Source of the DNA: Hepsetus odoe
Lineage: Eukaryota > Chordata > Actinopteri > Characiformes > Hepsetidae
Direction: 5' to 3'
NCBI GenBank assembly: GCA_017165825.1
Contig: CM029376.1
Coordinates: forward strand, 21,453,952 to 21,517,951
DNA length: 64,000 nt
The position numbers and the translations under genes were made by a program. How positions within the stretch are numbered: position 1 is the stretch's first letter; every line of letters starts with the position of its first letter. Below the pieces are notes generated by a model that was not told where the DNA came from, searched no databases, and saw only the letters and a program-made list of their open reading frames with translations. This document shows, one piece after another, positions 25,501 through 33,374 of this stretch.

Positions 25501-25820
25501 TGTAGCAAAAGACAGAACAGAGAGACTGCAGTGTAGTAAAAGAAACAGACTGCAGTGTAGTAAAAGAAACAGACTGCAGTGTAGACTGCTGCCAGTTAAG
25601 CAGCTCTAAGCTGGAGCAGGACCGTTACAGTTGAGCTAAGCTTATAGAGAAACAGCAGAAACAACAGAACCCCCTCCCCCTCACACCACCCCCCGCTTAG
25701 CACTTCAGTCAACAGTTTGTCGACCACAAACAAACCGACGGCATTGTTGTTACACCACAGCCGTTTCCTACCTTCGGAGCGGGAGCGAAGGTCTGACACT
25801 GTTCTCTGAACAGGCGGCAT
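5743..25820 (-). CDS. atp8a1: ATP8A1 phospholipid-transporting P4-ATPase, first two coding exons only
   Basis: Coding exon 1 is 25820-25772 (MPPVQRTVSDLRSRSE plus one base; donor GAAG|GTAGG). Exon 2 is 5857-5743, after a TTGATTTCAG acceptor, reading GYEKTEDMSEKTSLADQEEA and then the INQPQFTKFCSN block, with donor GTCAG|GTAACC two bases into a codon. This is the cytoplasmic N-terminus of ATP8A1, a flippase that moves phosphatidylserine and phosphatidylethanolamine to the cytosolic leaflet with a CDC50 partner. Human ATP8A1 has about 1160 residues; only the first 54 or so are here. No membrane helix, DKTGT phosphorylation site or ATP-binding domain is found to the left of exon 2 before HECA begins. 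Splice sites and reading frame are intact, so these exons look functional; the rest must lie outside the window or the scaffold is broken. Intron 1 spans about 19.9 kb. Confidence 0.9.
6512..6755 (+). repeat. tRNA-headed SINE, family A
   Basis: Box A-like TGGCCTAGTGGTTAGGG and box B-like GTGGGTTCGATTCC head the element, followed by the family body (GGTTGCCCTGAGGTACCTTT, CTGCCCCCTGCTGCACG) and a TTGTG-repeat tail ending near CAGTCACTTTCA-like sequence. The same body recurs about ten times in the window in both orientations. Confidence 0.85.
6785..6870 (-). repeat. Truncated SINE, family B
   Basis: Begins with TACGGCATTTAG, the reverse complement of the CTAAATGCCGTA tail, and ends in CCTACCACTAGACTACTCC, the reverse of the tRNA-like box A. 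The middle is lost. Confidence 0.55.
6950..7456 (+). mobile_element. 3' end of a non-LTR retrotransposon (LINE)
   Basis: One frame ends with the block LAAFKRRLKIHLFMEFL, typical of the C-terminal tail of fish L2/CR1-type LINE polyproteins. It continues into A-rich sequence (7266-7291) and ends with GCTCTGGATAAGAGCGTCTG and CTAAATGCCGTAAATG. This tail is shared with the family B SINEs of the window, as expected when a SINE borrows the reverse transcriptase of a partner LINE. Only the last half kilobase is present. The clade name is my inference from the tail. Confidence 0.65.
8550..9075 (+). repeat. Direct repeat, copy B, with inserted SINE
   Basis: Same orientation as 5042-5450, with the landmarks listed there. 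A family B SINE fragment at 8641-8750 interrupts it and has no counterpart in copy A, so the SINE arrived after the two copies separated or was lost from A. Confidence 0.85.
8641..8750 (-). repeat. SINE, family B, 5' part
   Basis: A (CATTTA)n end is followed by ATTCGAACCTGGGACCTCTT (box B on the minus strand) and CCTACCACTAGACCACCGCC (box A on the minus strand). Confidence 0.8.
9080..12120. other. ATP8A1 intron 1, no gene seen
   Basis: AT-rich intronic sequence. Only short chance frames are present, with A-runs near 11428 and 11563. No exon, RNA gene or clear repeat family was recognised. Confidence 0.6.
12120..12325 (+). repeat. Interspersed fish repeat
   Basis: Contains AAAGCAGCTTTGCAGAATCC, GAGGAAGAAACTTTGGGAGG and ACCCATGCTCCTCTGGTTGG, phrases I recognise from a very common teleost dispersed repeat. 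The class (DNA element or retroelement) cannot be settled from this fragment. Confidence 0.55.
12326..14244. other. ATP8A1 intron 1, no gene seen
   Basis: No exon or repeat was recognised. Frames at 12825-13477 on both strands overlap each other and lack any familiar protein pattern. Confidence 0.55.
14245..14455 (-). repeat. SINE, family B, near full length
   Basis: On the minus strand it reads from box A (GGTCTAGTGGTGGGG-like) through box B (GGTTCAAATCCCACC) to the tail TCTGGATAAGAGCATCTGCT followed by AAATGCCGTAAACG. The tail matches the LINE 3' end at 7400-7456. Confidence 0.85.
15495..15545. repeat. (GA)n microsatellite
   Basis: GA-rich tract; the frame running through it has no other support. 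Confidence 0.9.
15727..15786. repeat. (CA)n microsatellite
   Basis: About 60 bases of CA dinucleotides with one interruption (CAAACA). Confidence 0.95.
16710..16860. repeat. Long inverted repeat around a (TA)n tract
   Basis: Arms at 16710-16738 and 16832-16860 are perfect reverse complements over 29 bases (arm core ATGAAATCAGACCTGCTCAA). The spacer is mostly (TA)n, 16743-16816, itself self-complementary, so the whole segment could extrude as one hairpin or cruciform. No transposon end or coding content is visible. Confidence 0.9.
17408..17610 (-). repeat. tRNA-headed SINE, family A
   Basis: Reverse-strand copy: CAGCAGGGCAGCAATTGAAA body, AGGATTCAAGCCCACGACCT (box B reversed) and CCCTAACCACTAGGCCATCA (box A reversed). 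Confidence 0.8.
18088..18340 (-). repeat. tRNA-headed SINE, family A
   Basis: Diverged reverse-strand copy ending in CCCAACCACTAGGCCACCGC; tail with GAAAATTGTCATTGCGAGGT at the left end. Confidence 0.75.
18345..21660. other. ATP8A1 intron 1, no gene seen
   Basis: No exon, RNA gene or clear repeat was identified. Purine-rich patches occur at 18350-18390 and 19850-19880. The frames at 18535-18798 and 20211-20807 show no family pattern. Confidence 0.55.
21690..21860. repeat. (GA)n microsatellite interrupted by adapter-like sequence
   Basis: Two long GA tracts, 21690-21768 and about 21803-21860, are separated by a 35-40 base non-repeat insert that contains an exact Tn5 mosaic end. The translation VYKRQ, a familiar sign of Nextera adapter in deposited proteins, appears in the plus frame. 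Confidence 0.9.
21788..21806 (+). other. Tn5 mosaic-end (sequencing adapter) sequence, probable contamination
   Basis: The 19 bases AGATGTGTATAAGAGACAG are identical to the hyperactive Tn5 mosaic end used in Nextera libraries. Preceding bases (about 21769-21787) also do not belong to the GA repeat and may be further adapter or junction sequence. A fish genome has no reason to carry this sequence exactly, so it is best read as an assembly artefact. Confidence 0.9.
22280..22497 (+). mobile_element. Probable LINE 3' end with (TACTC)n tail
   Basis: CCCATTCGTGGGATAATAAA leads directly into about ten TACTC units (22444-22494). Several fish non-LTR elements end with such a 'fixed 3' phrase plus short tandem repeat' instead of poly(A). 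The upstream limit is uncertain. Confidence 0.5.
22535..22573. repeat. Poly(A) run
   Basis: About 39 consecutive A residues followed by a short CA run. This may be the tail of a retroinsertion, though no body was recognised to its left beyond the TACTC tail. Confidence 0.9.
22600..24800. other. ATP8A1 intron 1, no gene seen
   Basis: No exon was recognised. A compound (TG)n/(TGCG)n microsatellite lies at 23583-23671. Sequence at 24100-24660 is unique-looking but gives no coding signal. Confidence 0.55.
23583..23671. repeat. Compound (TG)n/(TGCG)n microsatellite
   Basis: TG dinucleotides pass into repeated GTGCGTGCGTTC units. Alternating purine-pyrimidine sequence of this kind can adopt Z-DNA (established knowledge). 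Confidence 0.9.
24803..24900 (+). repeat. Fragment of a dispersed DNA element (hAT-like MITE)
   Basis: Starts GGGCTGGGCAATGTGACGAT and continues TATTATCGAAATAAATTACA, the opening phrase of a very common fish nonautonomous element. Only about 100 bases are recognisable. Confidence 0.45.
25165..25372 (-). repeat. SINE, family B, near full length
   Basis: ACATTTACATTTACGGCATT starts it, with CCTAATTACAGGGACAGTCC in the body and CCTACCACTAGACCACCAAC at the tRNA-like end. It is closely similar to the copy at 14245-14455. Confidence 0.87.
25493..25585. repeat. Short tandem repeat, about 25-base unit
   Basis: The phrase GACTGCAGTGTAG occurs four times in about 90 bases, spaced by AAAAGAAACA-type linkers. 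It lies 190 bases inside intron 1 from ATP8A1 exon 1. Confidence 0.85.
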
Positions 25821-26200
25821 CTTGGCTCGGTGTGAAGGGAGTAACGGCACCTGTCAGCCGCCTCTCTCCTCTCCCTCTCCCCTGTCTAGGAATTTCTGCG
25901 CGGGTCGTGATCAGCCGACGTTTTGGTAACCGCTTATTTCTGACAAGCCGTCATTGTTTGCTGAACGAACGCATTAGTCCGCTTTGGCTCGCCGGTTTGT
26001 CCGTTTTCGGCCAAAAAGAAAGAAAACCGCCGAACGCGCGCGCAAGAAGCGATAAAGAGCCTGAAACGGAGCAGGGGAAACCAGTGCCGCCTCACAAGTT
26101 GGAGCGTACCATGTTGGGGCAGCGGGGGGTGCGGGCAGCGAGCGGAGAGTGTAGCCGCACCGTTTCGCGATTGAAGCTGACTGGAATTTGATACGAAAGT
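25640..26200 (-). promoter_or_regulatory. atp8a1: CpG-rich promoter / first exon of ATP8A1
   Basis: GC-rich stretch around the start codon at 25820, with many CpG sites up to about 26170 (for example CGAACGCGCGCGC). The start site is not visible. It faces the GRXCR1 gene 7 kb away in divergent orientation. Confidence 0.6.
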
Positions 26201-26209
26201 TATTTGCGG

Positions 26210-28358
26210 TTACAAGTGTTGATACCGAGTCAGAACTTTCATTGACACTTGAGTTTCTGTGCTGTAAAAAGTGAACACTGGAAGGGAGTCCCCCCCCCCC
26301 GGTATGAGTTGTGTGTGGACGGCTTTAGTGGAGATTCCCCGCTGCAGTTACTCATTGTTTCGAGAGGGGGATTGCAGAGGGACAGTGACAGCAGCAGCAG
26401 CAGCAGCACTGCTTCTTTATTTCTGCATCTCAACGCCTGCAGCCATCACGACCATGCAGCTCCTTCTTATAACCCTCATCAGATGTGGGTAATACAATCT
26501 CACAAATTTCCCTTGTCGCCATCAACAGCTGCCATGATGTTTGGACTAGAAACCATGTCTATTGTCATGTTGCATGCACCAGCACACTTATTGATCATGT
26601 TTTTCTGCTAGATTTCAGTTTCTGCCAAGAGCCTCAACAAAATGCAAATTCTGTTATATGTGGTTTATGCATTATGAACACTCAACACAGTGGATATTTT
26701 GGGAGCACAATGTGAAACCTTCTGGATTGTTGGTTTTGCCATATTTCACAGAACTGACAAGGAAAAAAATCAAAAAGTTGTAAAGTCTGATGCTCACATC
26801 TCAGATGTGGTCTTGTTTTAACACTGCAGCTCAAGTGTCTTCATTAGAGATGGTAACTCACTGAGTAATTCAAAATGGGCTGCACTGCACATTATAGACC
26901 ACCCACTGGGTTTTCTTTGTGCTGGGTGGAAGATCTTATTACACACGTCTAATGATGTTTGAAAACCTTAATTATATTTTAACGTCAGATAATTTTGAGG
27001 AAAATGAAAAAAGTGATAAATGATGTTTATAATGCAACAGATATCAATAATATTTTCATGTATCAGATTTCAAATTGAATGAATGCTCCTAATCTCATGT
27101 GTCCTAATGGTGTGGCTTATTTTCCAATCATTTCCATGCCGGTCCTCCTACTCCCCCCATCCCTTCAAGTCGTCATTTGCTTTTCTATGCAGAGATTTTG
27201 GGTCTATGGCTCCTGTGGTTGCTTAGCAACAGTGACAAGAAGCCTGCCTCTTTGATTATGTGTGTGCTGGTTTTATGTTTGGGCTCATATCGGCCTGAAT
27301 AATGACTCACGCTCCAAATCCGCACACACACTTCTACATATATACGTGCACGAGCACTCATACAATCCAGGGCTCTTGGGATAAATGTTTTGGCAATTAC
27401 TCATTCTATCACAAACCAGCATGGTTTTCTAATAACATCTGGAACTAAGAGCATAATGAAAAACTTTAATTTTTAGGTAATCTTTGGCATTAATATTGGT
27501 TCTCTTGTTGTGCTATATTTATTTCCTGAGAATGACAGTCAGTTGGGTAAAAGCTGAGGGTGTGATTCTCTAAATAAAACCAGCCAGAGCAATTATTTTG
27601 ATGTTGCTCCTCTCCAAAGCCATATAGACATGACGTACAAAAATGGTCAGATCTGCCTGGTTTGAATGATGTGGAAACTGCAGGACATGTAGACGTTGAT
27701 GGATTGAATCCTTCACCTCCACAAGGCTGTGTCCACAAGGCTGCTTAGAGAGGAATGCTATTGACAGACAGGGAGCCCTCCCTGCAGAAATATAATCACT
27801 ACAGACAGCTTAACAGCCTGTGAAGAAGTATCTCACACAGCTCTAAACCATACATATAATTTATTTTCAAGAACATGTCATTATCTGGCTTTTCGACATT
27901 GCATCATTTCATTCAATTCTTTAAGGATACTTTTCACATTTTCCCATTTTTATGTAACTTATATTATGTGACATTTTATATAGGTTTATGGATGCTACTT
28001 ATATGTAGATGTGCAAGATATTAGACATTAATAATAACAATAATAGTGAATAAATAGAAAATGAGCTCCAGATCTGATATTAAAATGCCTTTTTTGAGTT
28101 TGTTCTCTGGTGAGGATGTGTATTTACACTCTCTCTCAATAAATCCACAAAAAATGCCATTTGACCAGAGGTTAAGCATTTAAGATGAAGTGTACCATTT
28201 TTATCTGGGACTGAGGTCAGTTGAAAAAACTGGAGCCACAACCTGACTCTGAATATATCAATCTACCCTTTGCATTCAGCCACCATCACCACCACATCTT
28301 ACACTCGCTCTCTTACAAAGGTCATGATGCATGCAGTACACAGGCAAATGTATGCAAA
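26210..28358. other. Intergenic, ATP8A1-GRXCR1, no gene seen
   Basis: Contains a short C-run near 26291 and a (CAG)n-like patch at about 26390-26407. The plus-strand frames at 26249-26715 show no recognised family. Confidence 0.5.
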
Positions 28359-28485
28359 TTGGCTTGTGTCAATGTTATAATGAAATTCTGGTATGTTGAG
28401 TCTGAGTCACCATTGATCCCATTGACCCACAGATGACATCAGACTCAACATACCAGAATCTCATCATAACATTGACACAAGCCAA
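28359..28485. repeat. Near-perfect 47-base inverted repeat (hairpin)
   Basis: Left arm 28359-28405 and right arm 28439-28485 pair with about two mismatches over 47 bases; the loop is 33 bases. The arm begins TTGGCTTGTGTCAATGTTAT. It could be a miniature transposon with long terminal inverted repeats, a recent inverted duplication or a hairpin RNA locus. No other copy was noticed in the window. Confidence 0.88.
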
Positions 28486-29945
28486 CCTCTAACATCTCAT
28501 ATGACTTACGGGCTTTTGTAACTACCTTTAACACTATAACATCAACCTCAGTCAGTCAGCGTGAGTACCAAAACCACCTAAATTCAATAGGAAATCCTAA
28601 TGCACCATCACAAAGCAGCCCAAAAACACCACAATTTTTTTTTGATGCTGTGGGACCACAGAGCAAAAGAAAGCAGTTTTAGTAACTGTCACTCACTCAG
28701 TAGCCTAATGACACCGCCTGCCTCACCACAACGACAACCTTTTCCATGAGACACAATCAGCAGAACCTTTTTCCAATGAACAACAGCTGAGCGTTTGCTG
28801 GGATTAAGCTTGGGGGTATGAGGACAGTGAGCTTAGTAGATATTGATCCAGGAGGCTAATTAAAACACAGACATCCCCTGTCTTTATTTAGTTCATATGC
28901 TCCAGGCATGTAGATGAAGTCTCAAATTTACAGGTTGATGAGTAAGGTTTACCCTCTGCAGGAGCCAAAGAAACATGATGTCTGCTGAGTGTATGAGTGT
29001 AGTTTGTTTCTTGTGTACAATGTACACTAAATATTCACCAATATTTACTCTCTTTCTACCTAAAAAAATATATAGGTAGAAGGAAAGACCTGCAGGCACA
29101 TGAGAAAAGAGGCAGAATAAGCTCCTCTAATTTTCCAGGGTAAGATGTTTTTAAGAGGGTTTTCATTTGTGAATCCCTACTGGCTTCACTTGTTCATTTT
29201 GCAATATGTTCTTTAGTGGATTTAATGTAAAGGGGATTGAAGTGGGTATATATATTTAAACATGTATATGGATATACAGTTATACTGAAATACAGACAAG
29301 CTGAATATCAGAATAGGTCTAAACATTTCTGAAACCAAACAGGCTTCATAATGCAACATCCTTCAATGCATCTGGTAAAACATCTGAAGCACAACTTCAG
29401 TCCTTCTAAGAATAGGAATGACCTGAATTAAAGTCGTTTTTTCTGGTGTTCTGTGCCATGAATGATGGCATCACAGACTAGAACAGTCCTGTCTCCACAC
29501 CTGCACTACTGCCAACAGCAGGCTGATCCTCAGTGACCCACTAGATCAGAGCCTGCCCCCTGCTGGATTGATCCAGACAGTTTTTTGTTTACTCATTAAA
29601 TCTCCACTTGTCAAGATCTTTTTGTAATTAGTCAGTTAATTCACTATTCTCTAGCAGATATTTACCACAGTATTCACTTGGCCTTATACTTTTTTTTGTT
29701 GGGTCATCTATGAAGCTGAAATATGGAAACAGACCTTGACTGACTGAGCCCTGTTTCAGATTAGAAGTTGTTAACATGAGTAATAAGAGGACTTTAATAA
29801 CACAATATTCCACCTACATTGCCATTACATTTACATTTGCAGAAATCTTTATCAGAATTTATGCATGTAGCCTGCTCACTTTCTGGCTTGGGCAAAGTAT
29901 TAGATTTGGAGGCAGTGGACCACTCTGTGTGGGGAAAAAAAACAA
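28486..29945. other. Intergenic, nothing recognised
   Basis: AT-rich unique-looking sequence without exon or repeat signal that I could support. Confidence 0.5.
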
Positions 29946-30120
29946 AAAACTATTTTGTCATTGTCAACCCACAATAGAACACAGTGGCTCAAAACAAAAT
30001 GCTTTCTCTTGGTTTACCCATCCACCAAGTGGAGCAGTGGTCAGCCATACACCCTGTGCTTGCAGTGTTGGGGACGGTACCTTGCTCAAGGTTACCTCTG
30101 GGATGATGAAGTTGCAACTT
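29946..30120 (-). repeat. Family A SINE, body only
   Basis: TTGTCATTGTCAACCCACAA, a TTACCCATCCACCAAGTGGA segment and GGGGACGGTACCTTGCTCAA match the reversed body of the family; the tRNA-like head is missing. Confidence 0.6.
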
Positions 30121-30189
30121 AATGCATGTTTAGAATTCATCACCCTTCAAAAGTGGAAATAAAATCTCAATATAGAATATATAATATAT

Positions 30190-30780
30190 CAAGAGTGTGT
30201 ATGGGTACTGGAAGTATTGGAACAGTAAGGCCAATTCAGTAGTTTTTGCTTGGCAGTTTTGACATTTGGGTTTGGGATCAAAAGAAAAATATGCAGAAAG
30301 ATCAGATTTTCAGTTTTTCTTTCCTGATATTTACACTTGTTAAATGATATGTTAAATGAAATCAAACAAAGGGCTTTGTGTATCTGAGCACCCAGTTTTT
30401 CAAGGAAGCAAACAAGACAACGAGCAGAAATGTAGCCACAAAGTTTATTGGACTGATGAGAAAAAGAATAATCTCTGTCACAGCGAAAAACAAGCCAAAG
30501 TGTGGAGAAAGAAGGATAAGCTCATGAACAAAAATATACAAGCTTATCTGTGAATCACAGTGGAGGTAACGTCATGGCTGCTTCTGGAACAGGCTCAGTA
30601 ATATTTTATGATGTGACTCCTGATGGTAGCAGCAGAGTTATCTTCTGAGGTCTATAGAATCAAATGTCAACAATCATCAGGTCAATCATCAGATCTTAAC
30701 TCAGCTGAAAATGCACATAATCTCCTAAAGAGGAGCTTGAGAGAAATCCCCCCCAAAAAATGATAATAAAACTAAAAACT
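30190..30780 (+). mobile_element. Decayed Tc1-like DNA transposon with transposase remnant
   Basis: Begins with a phrase (GTATTGGAACAGTAAGGCCA) shared with the element at 35120. From about 30440 a broken transposase can be read: WTDEKKNNLCHSEKQAKVWR, then after stops a GTGSVIFYD-like stretch and SSDLNSAENAHNLLKRSL, which correspond to the catalytic-domain blocks of Tc1 transposases. Stops and frameshifts make it non-functional. Confidence 0.75.
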
Positions 30781-30861
30781 ATAAGCACAAAAGATATCAA
30801 TTATTTTGGTGAAGTCTGTAGATTGTAAGCCTGATGCAAACAAGTGCCATTTACTTAAATT

Positions 30862-31078
30862 TAGTGGTGGACTAATTGTTCAGAACTAGGCCCAAGATCA
30901 GAAGGTCGTGGGTTTGAAACCAAGAGCAGTAGGTTGCCCTGAGGTGCCCTTGAGCAAGGTGCTGTCCCATCACTGCTGCTCAGGCACTTTAAATAGCTGC
31001 CCCCTGCTGCACGGTGTATGTATAGGTGAAAAGCAGAGGCGGCATTTTGTCACAATTAGTCACTTTCACTTTTTAAAA
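30862..31078 (+). repeat. tRNA-headed SINE, family A
   Basis: Diverged head, then AAGGTCGTGGGTTTGAAACC (box B region), AGTAGGTTGCCCTGAGGTGC and AGCTGCCCCCTGCTGCACGG. Confidence 0.8.
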
Positions 31079-31079
31079 A

Positions 31080-33300
31080 AGTTACCCTTAAGCAAGGAAC
31101 TGGCACCATTACTTCTCCAGGCGCTGGACAAAGTATCCTTTGAATAACAGGGTCAGATATACAAGGTGTTATCATCTATTTATTTGACAATATCTAGATG
31201 TTAACACCAATTAATAAGGCCATTCAGTGGTATCATTCATCCCTTAAACGATTTTACATAAACAGCCATTCTTCAACAACCAGCAGGAAAGTTTAATAAT
31301 GAGCTGAAGCCTCAAGCCCCCCAGATCTGACACTGAAAATAAAGAGAGACAACAGAAACAGGAACAGCTCTGTAATGGAGACAAGGGAGAATCAGTGCTG
31401 TAATAATGAGACATTAAACTACATGATCATTGGGATGGACAACTAGGATGGCTTGGACAGGTCATGGCTCACAATAGCCTCTGTGACTAAATCTGTTTTA
31501 ATGAGGTGCAGTTGGCAAGACCTATCTCTGAATCAGCACAGTAGCTCTTGCTTTGACACCACAACACTGGGAAAGAATGAATTGCAGAGTTTCATAATGA
31601 AACTGAGATCACGGTTGCTTTCCAAATTAAGGAATAAGACAACAATCACACACAGATAATAACCACACAGAACATAAAGCAAAGACAAACAGCATTATCT
31701 TAAACAAGGATCAGGATGAACAAAGTAGAACAGGGGAACAAGAAGTGGGAGAAGAGGAGTAGCTCAAACACAAGAGAGATGGTTTTTAATTGAATTTATA
31801 AAAACTGGCAGAGAGTATGAAGTAAAAAGATTCTGAGAATTCCAGAGTTTGGGGGCTACGACGCTAAATCATTTGCCTGAATTTTAAAACATTGAACAGA
31901 ATGAAAAGCAGCAGGCACTGAATATGGTGTGAAATGGGAAAAAAAGTGAGAACACCAGCCAGTTTTTATACTGGTGGCTGGACAACATTTTTGTCGAGAG
32001 ACCAACACATTAAGCATTAAATCATGCATTTTACATCTGAAGAGTCTTGAAGTATCTTGATCGTTTTCAATGAATATAAATACATTTTTTTTTCATGTGT
32101 TTTTTCCTTTTATTTTGCTCTGGAGCTTCAAAGCAAAACTACTTCTGCTTAAAAGACTATCAATGGTGATTTTGTGGTTTTTGACATTTTATGTGACATG
32201 CATTTATCTAAAAACTGTACATAAAGTATTTTAAAACATTTAACACCACAATGTGGTCTGAGATACCCGTATAATTTTGCGTTAGAGCAGTTTTTAGTTT
32301 TTCTCTTTGGACAACATCTAGGCTAATGCTATTAGTTTGGGATAAGGAGGAAAACAGAGTAAGACTTTTCCCAAAACTACTTCTCTATTTTGAGGCCTAC
32401 TGTTTCCACTGGACATGGCCTGGCTGAGTGACAATGTCCTTGTGCAGTTCCTAAAAACAACCTGCTCACCCCAAATGGCATTGCTCCAGTTGTGGTTGGC
32501 GTATCGGATGTCCAGAGAGCCATTTCATCCCCTGTGACAAAAATGAGGTGTACGTATTAAGTGGCCTGCTAGTGATCTGCTGGGCAGTGTAAGTCAGTTA
32601 GCAGCTGCCTGGCCACTCTGTCCAGACTACACAGGACAGAGCATGGAGTGAAAGGCCAGCCGGTGAGAACCCAGCTCACTTCCTCCATATGTCACTCACT
32701 TGTCTGTGTGCAGCAGGTGTGTAGGTACAGACCCAGTCTAATCTCACTAAGTACATGTGTATAAAAGACTGCTTTGATATCACAAGTGTACAGAAACAAT
32801 GAGAAAAAAAACACCAAACCAGCTGGCCAATGCTCATTTTATATAAAGTAAACTGTCTAGAGCTGAAATATGAAAATGGACTTCTGTATCACGATTTATG
32901 CAAATCAATGCATTTCATACATTGAAATCCTGTCTGTGTAGTTTATTAATTGAGTTTTTCACATGGTACAGTAAAAAAAAGTTATCCAAATTATTATAAA
33001 ATGTGTTTTTAAAAAGAGATAACTGCCCTTCAGATAAAAATAGAATGAATGGATCCATACATCTGTGTCAACACAGCTAAGAAAGAATAAAACAGCTTAA
33101 ACTAAAATAAATTTTTAAAGAGCACTATCGGTTTCGGTCTCATGGGTGGCTTTCTGAGTAACCATGGCAGAGCAGCATACATTATTAAGTGGTTAATGGT
33201 AACACTGGCACAGTCTAGCTCAGAGCGCAGCTTTTTTTCCCGGAGCACACATGCTGGCTGGGAGACTCCTGTAAATATGGGGAAATAAAGGCCTGTCCTG
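31080..33300. other. Upstream region of GRXCR1, no gene seen
   Basis: No exon or repeat could be supported. It should contain the GRXCR1 promoter next to 33300, but no TATA box or CpG cluster stands out. Confidence 0.5.
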
Positions 33301-33374
33301 TATAGATGCATATGAAAGCAGTGGAATTAAATGGTACTTTCTGTGGGAGATGTAACTTACAAAGGAAGTTTTCA

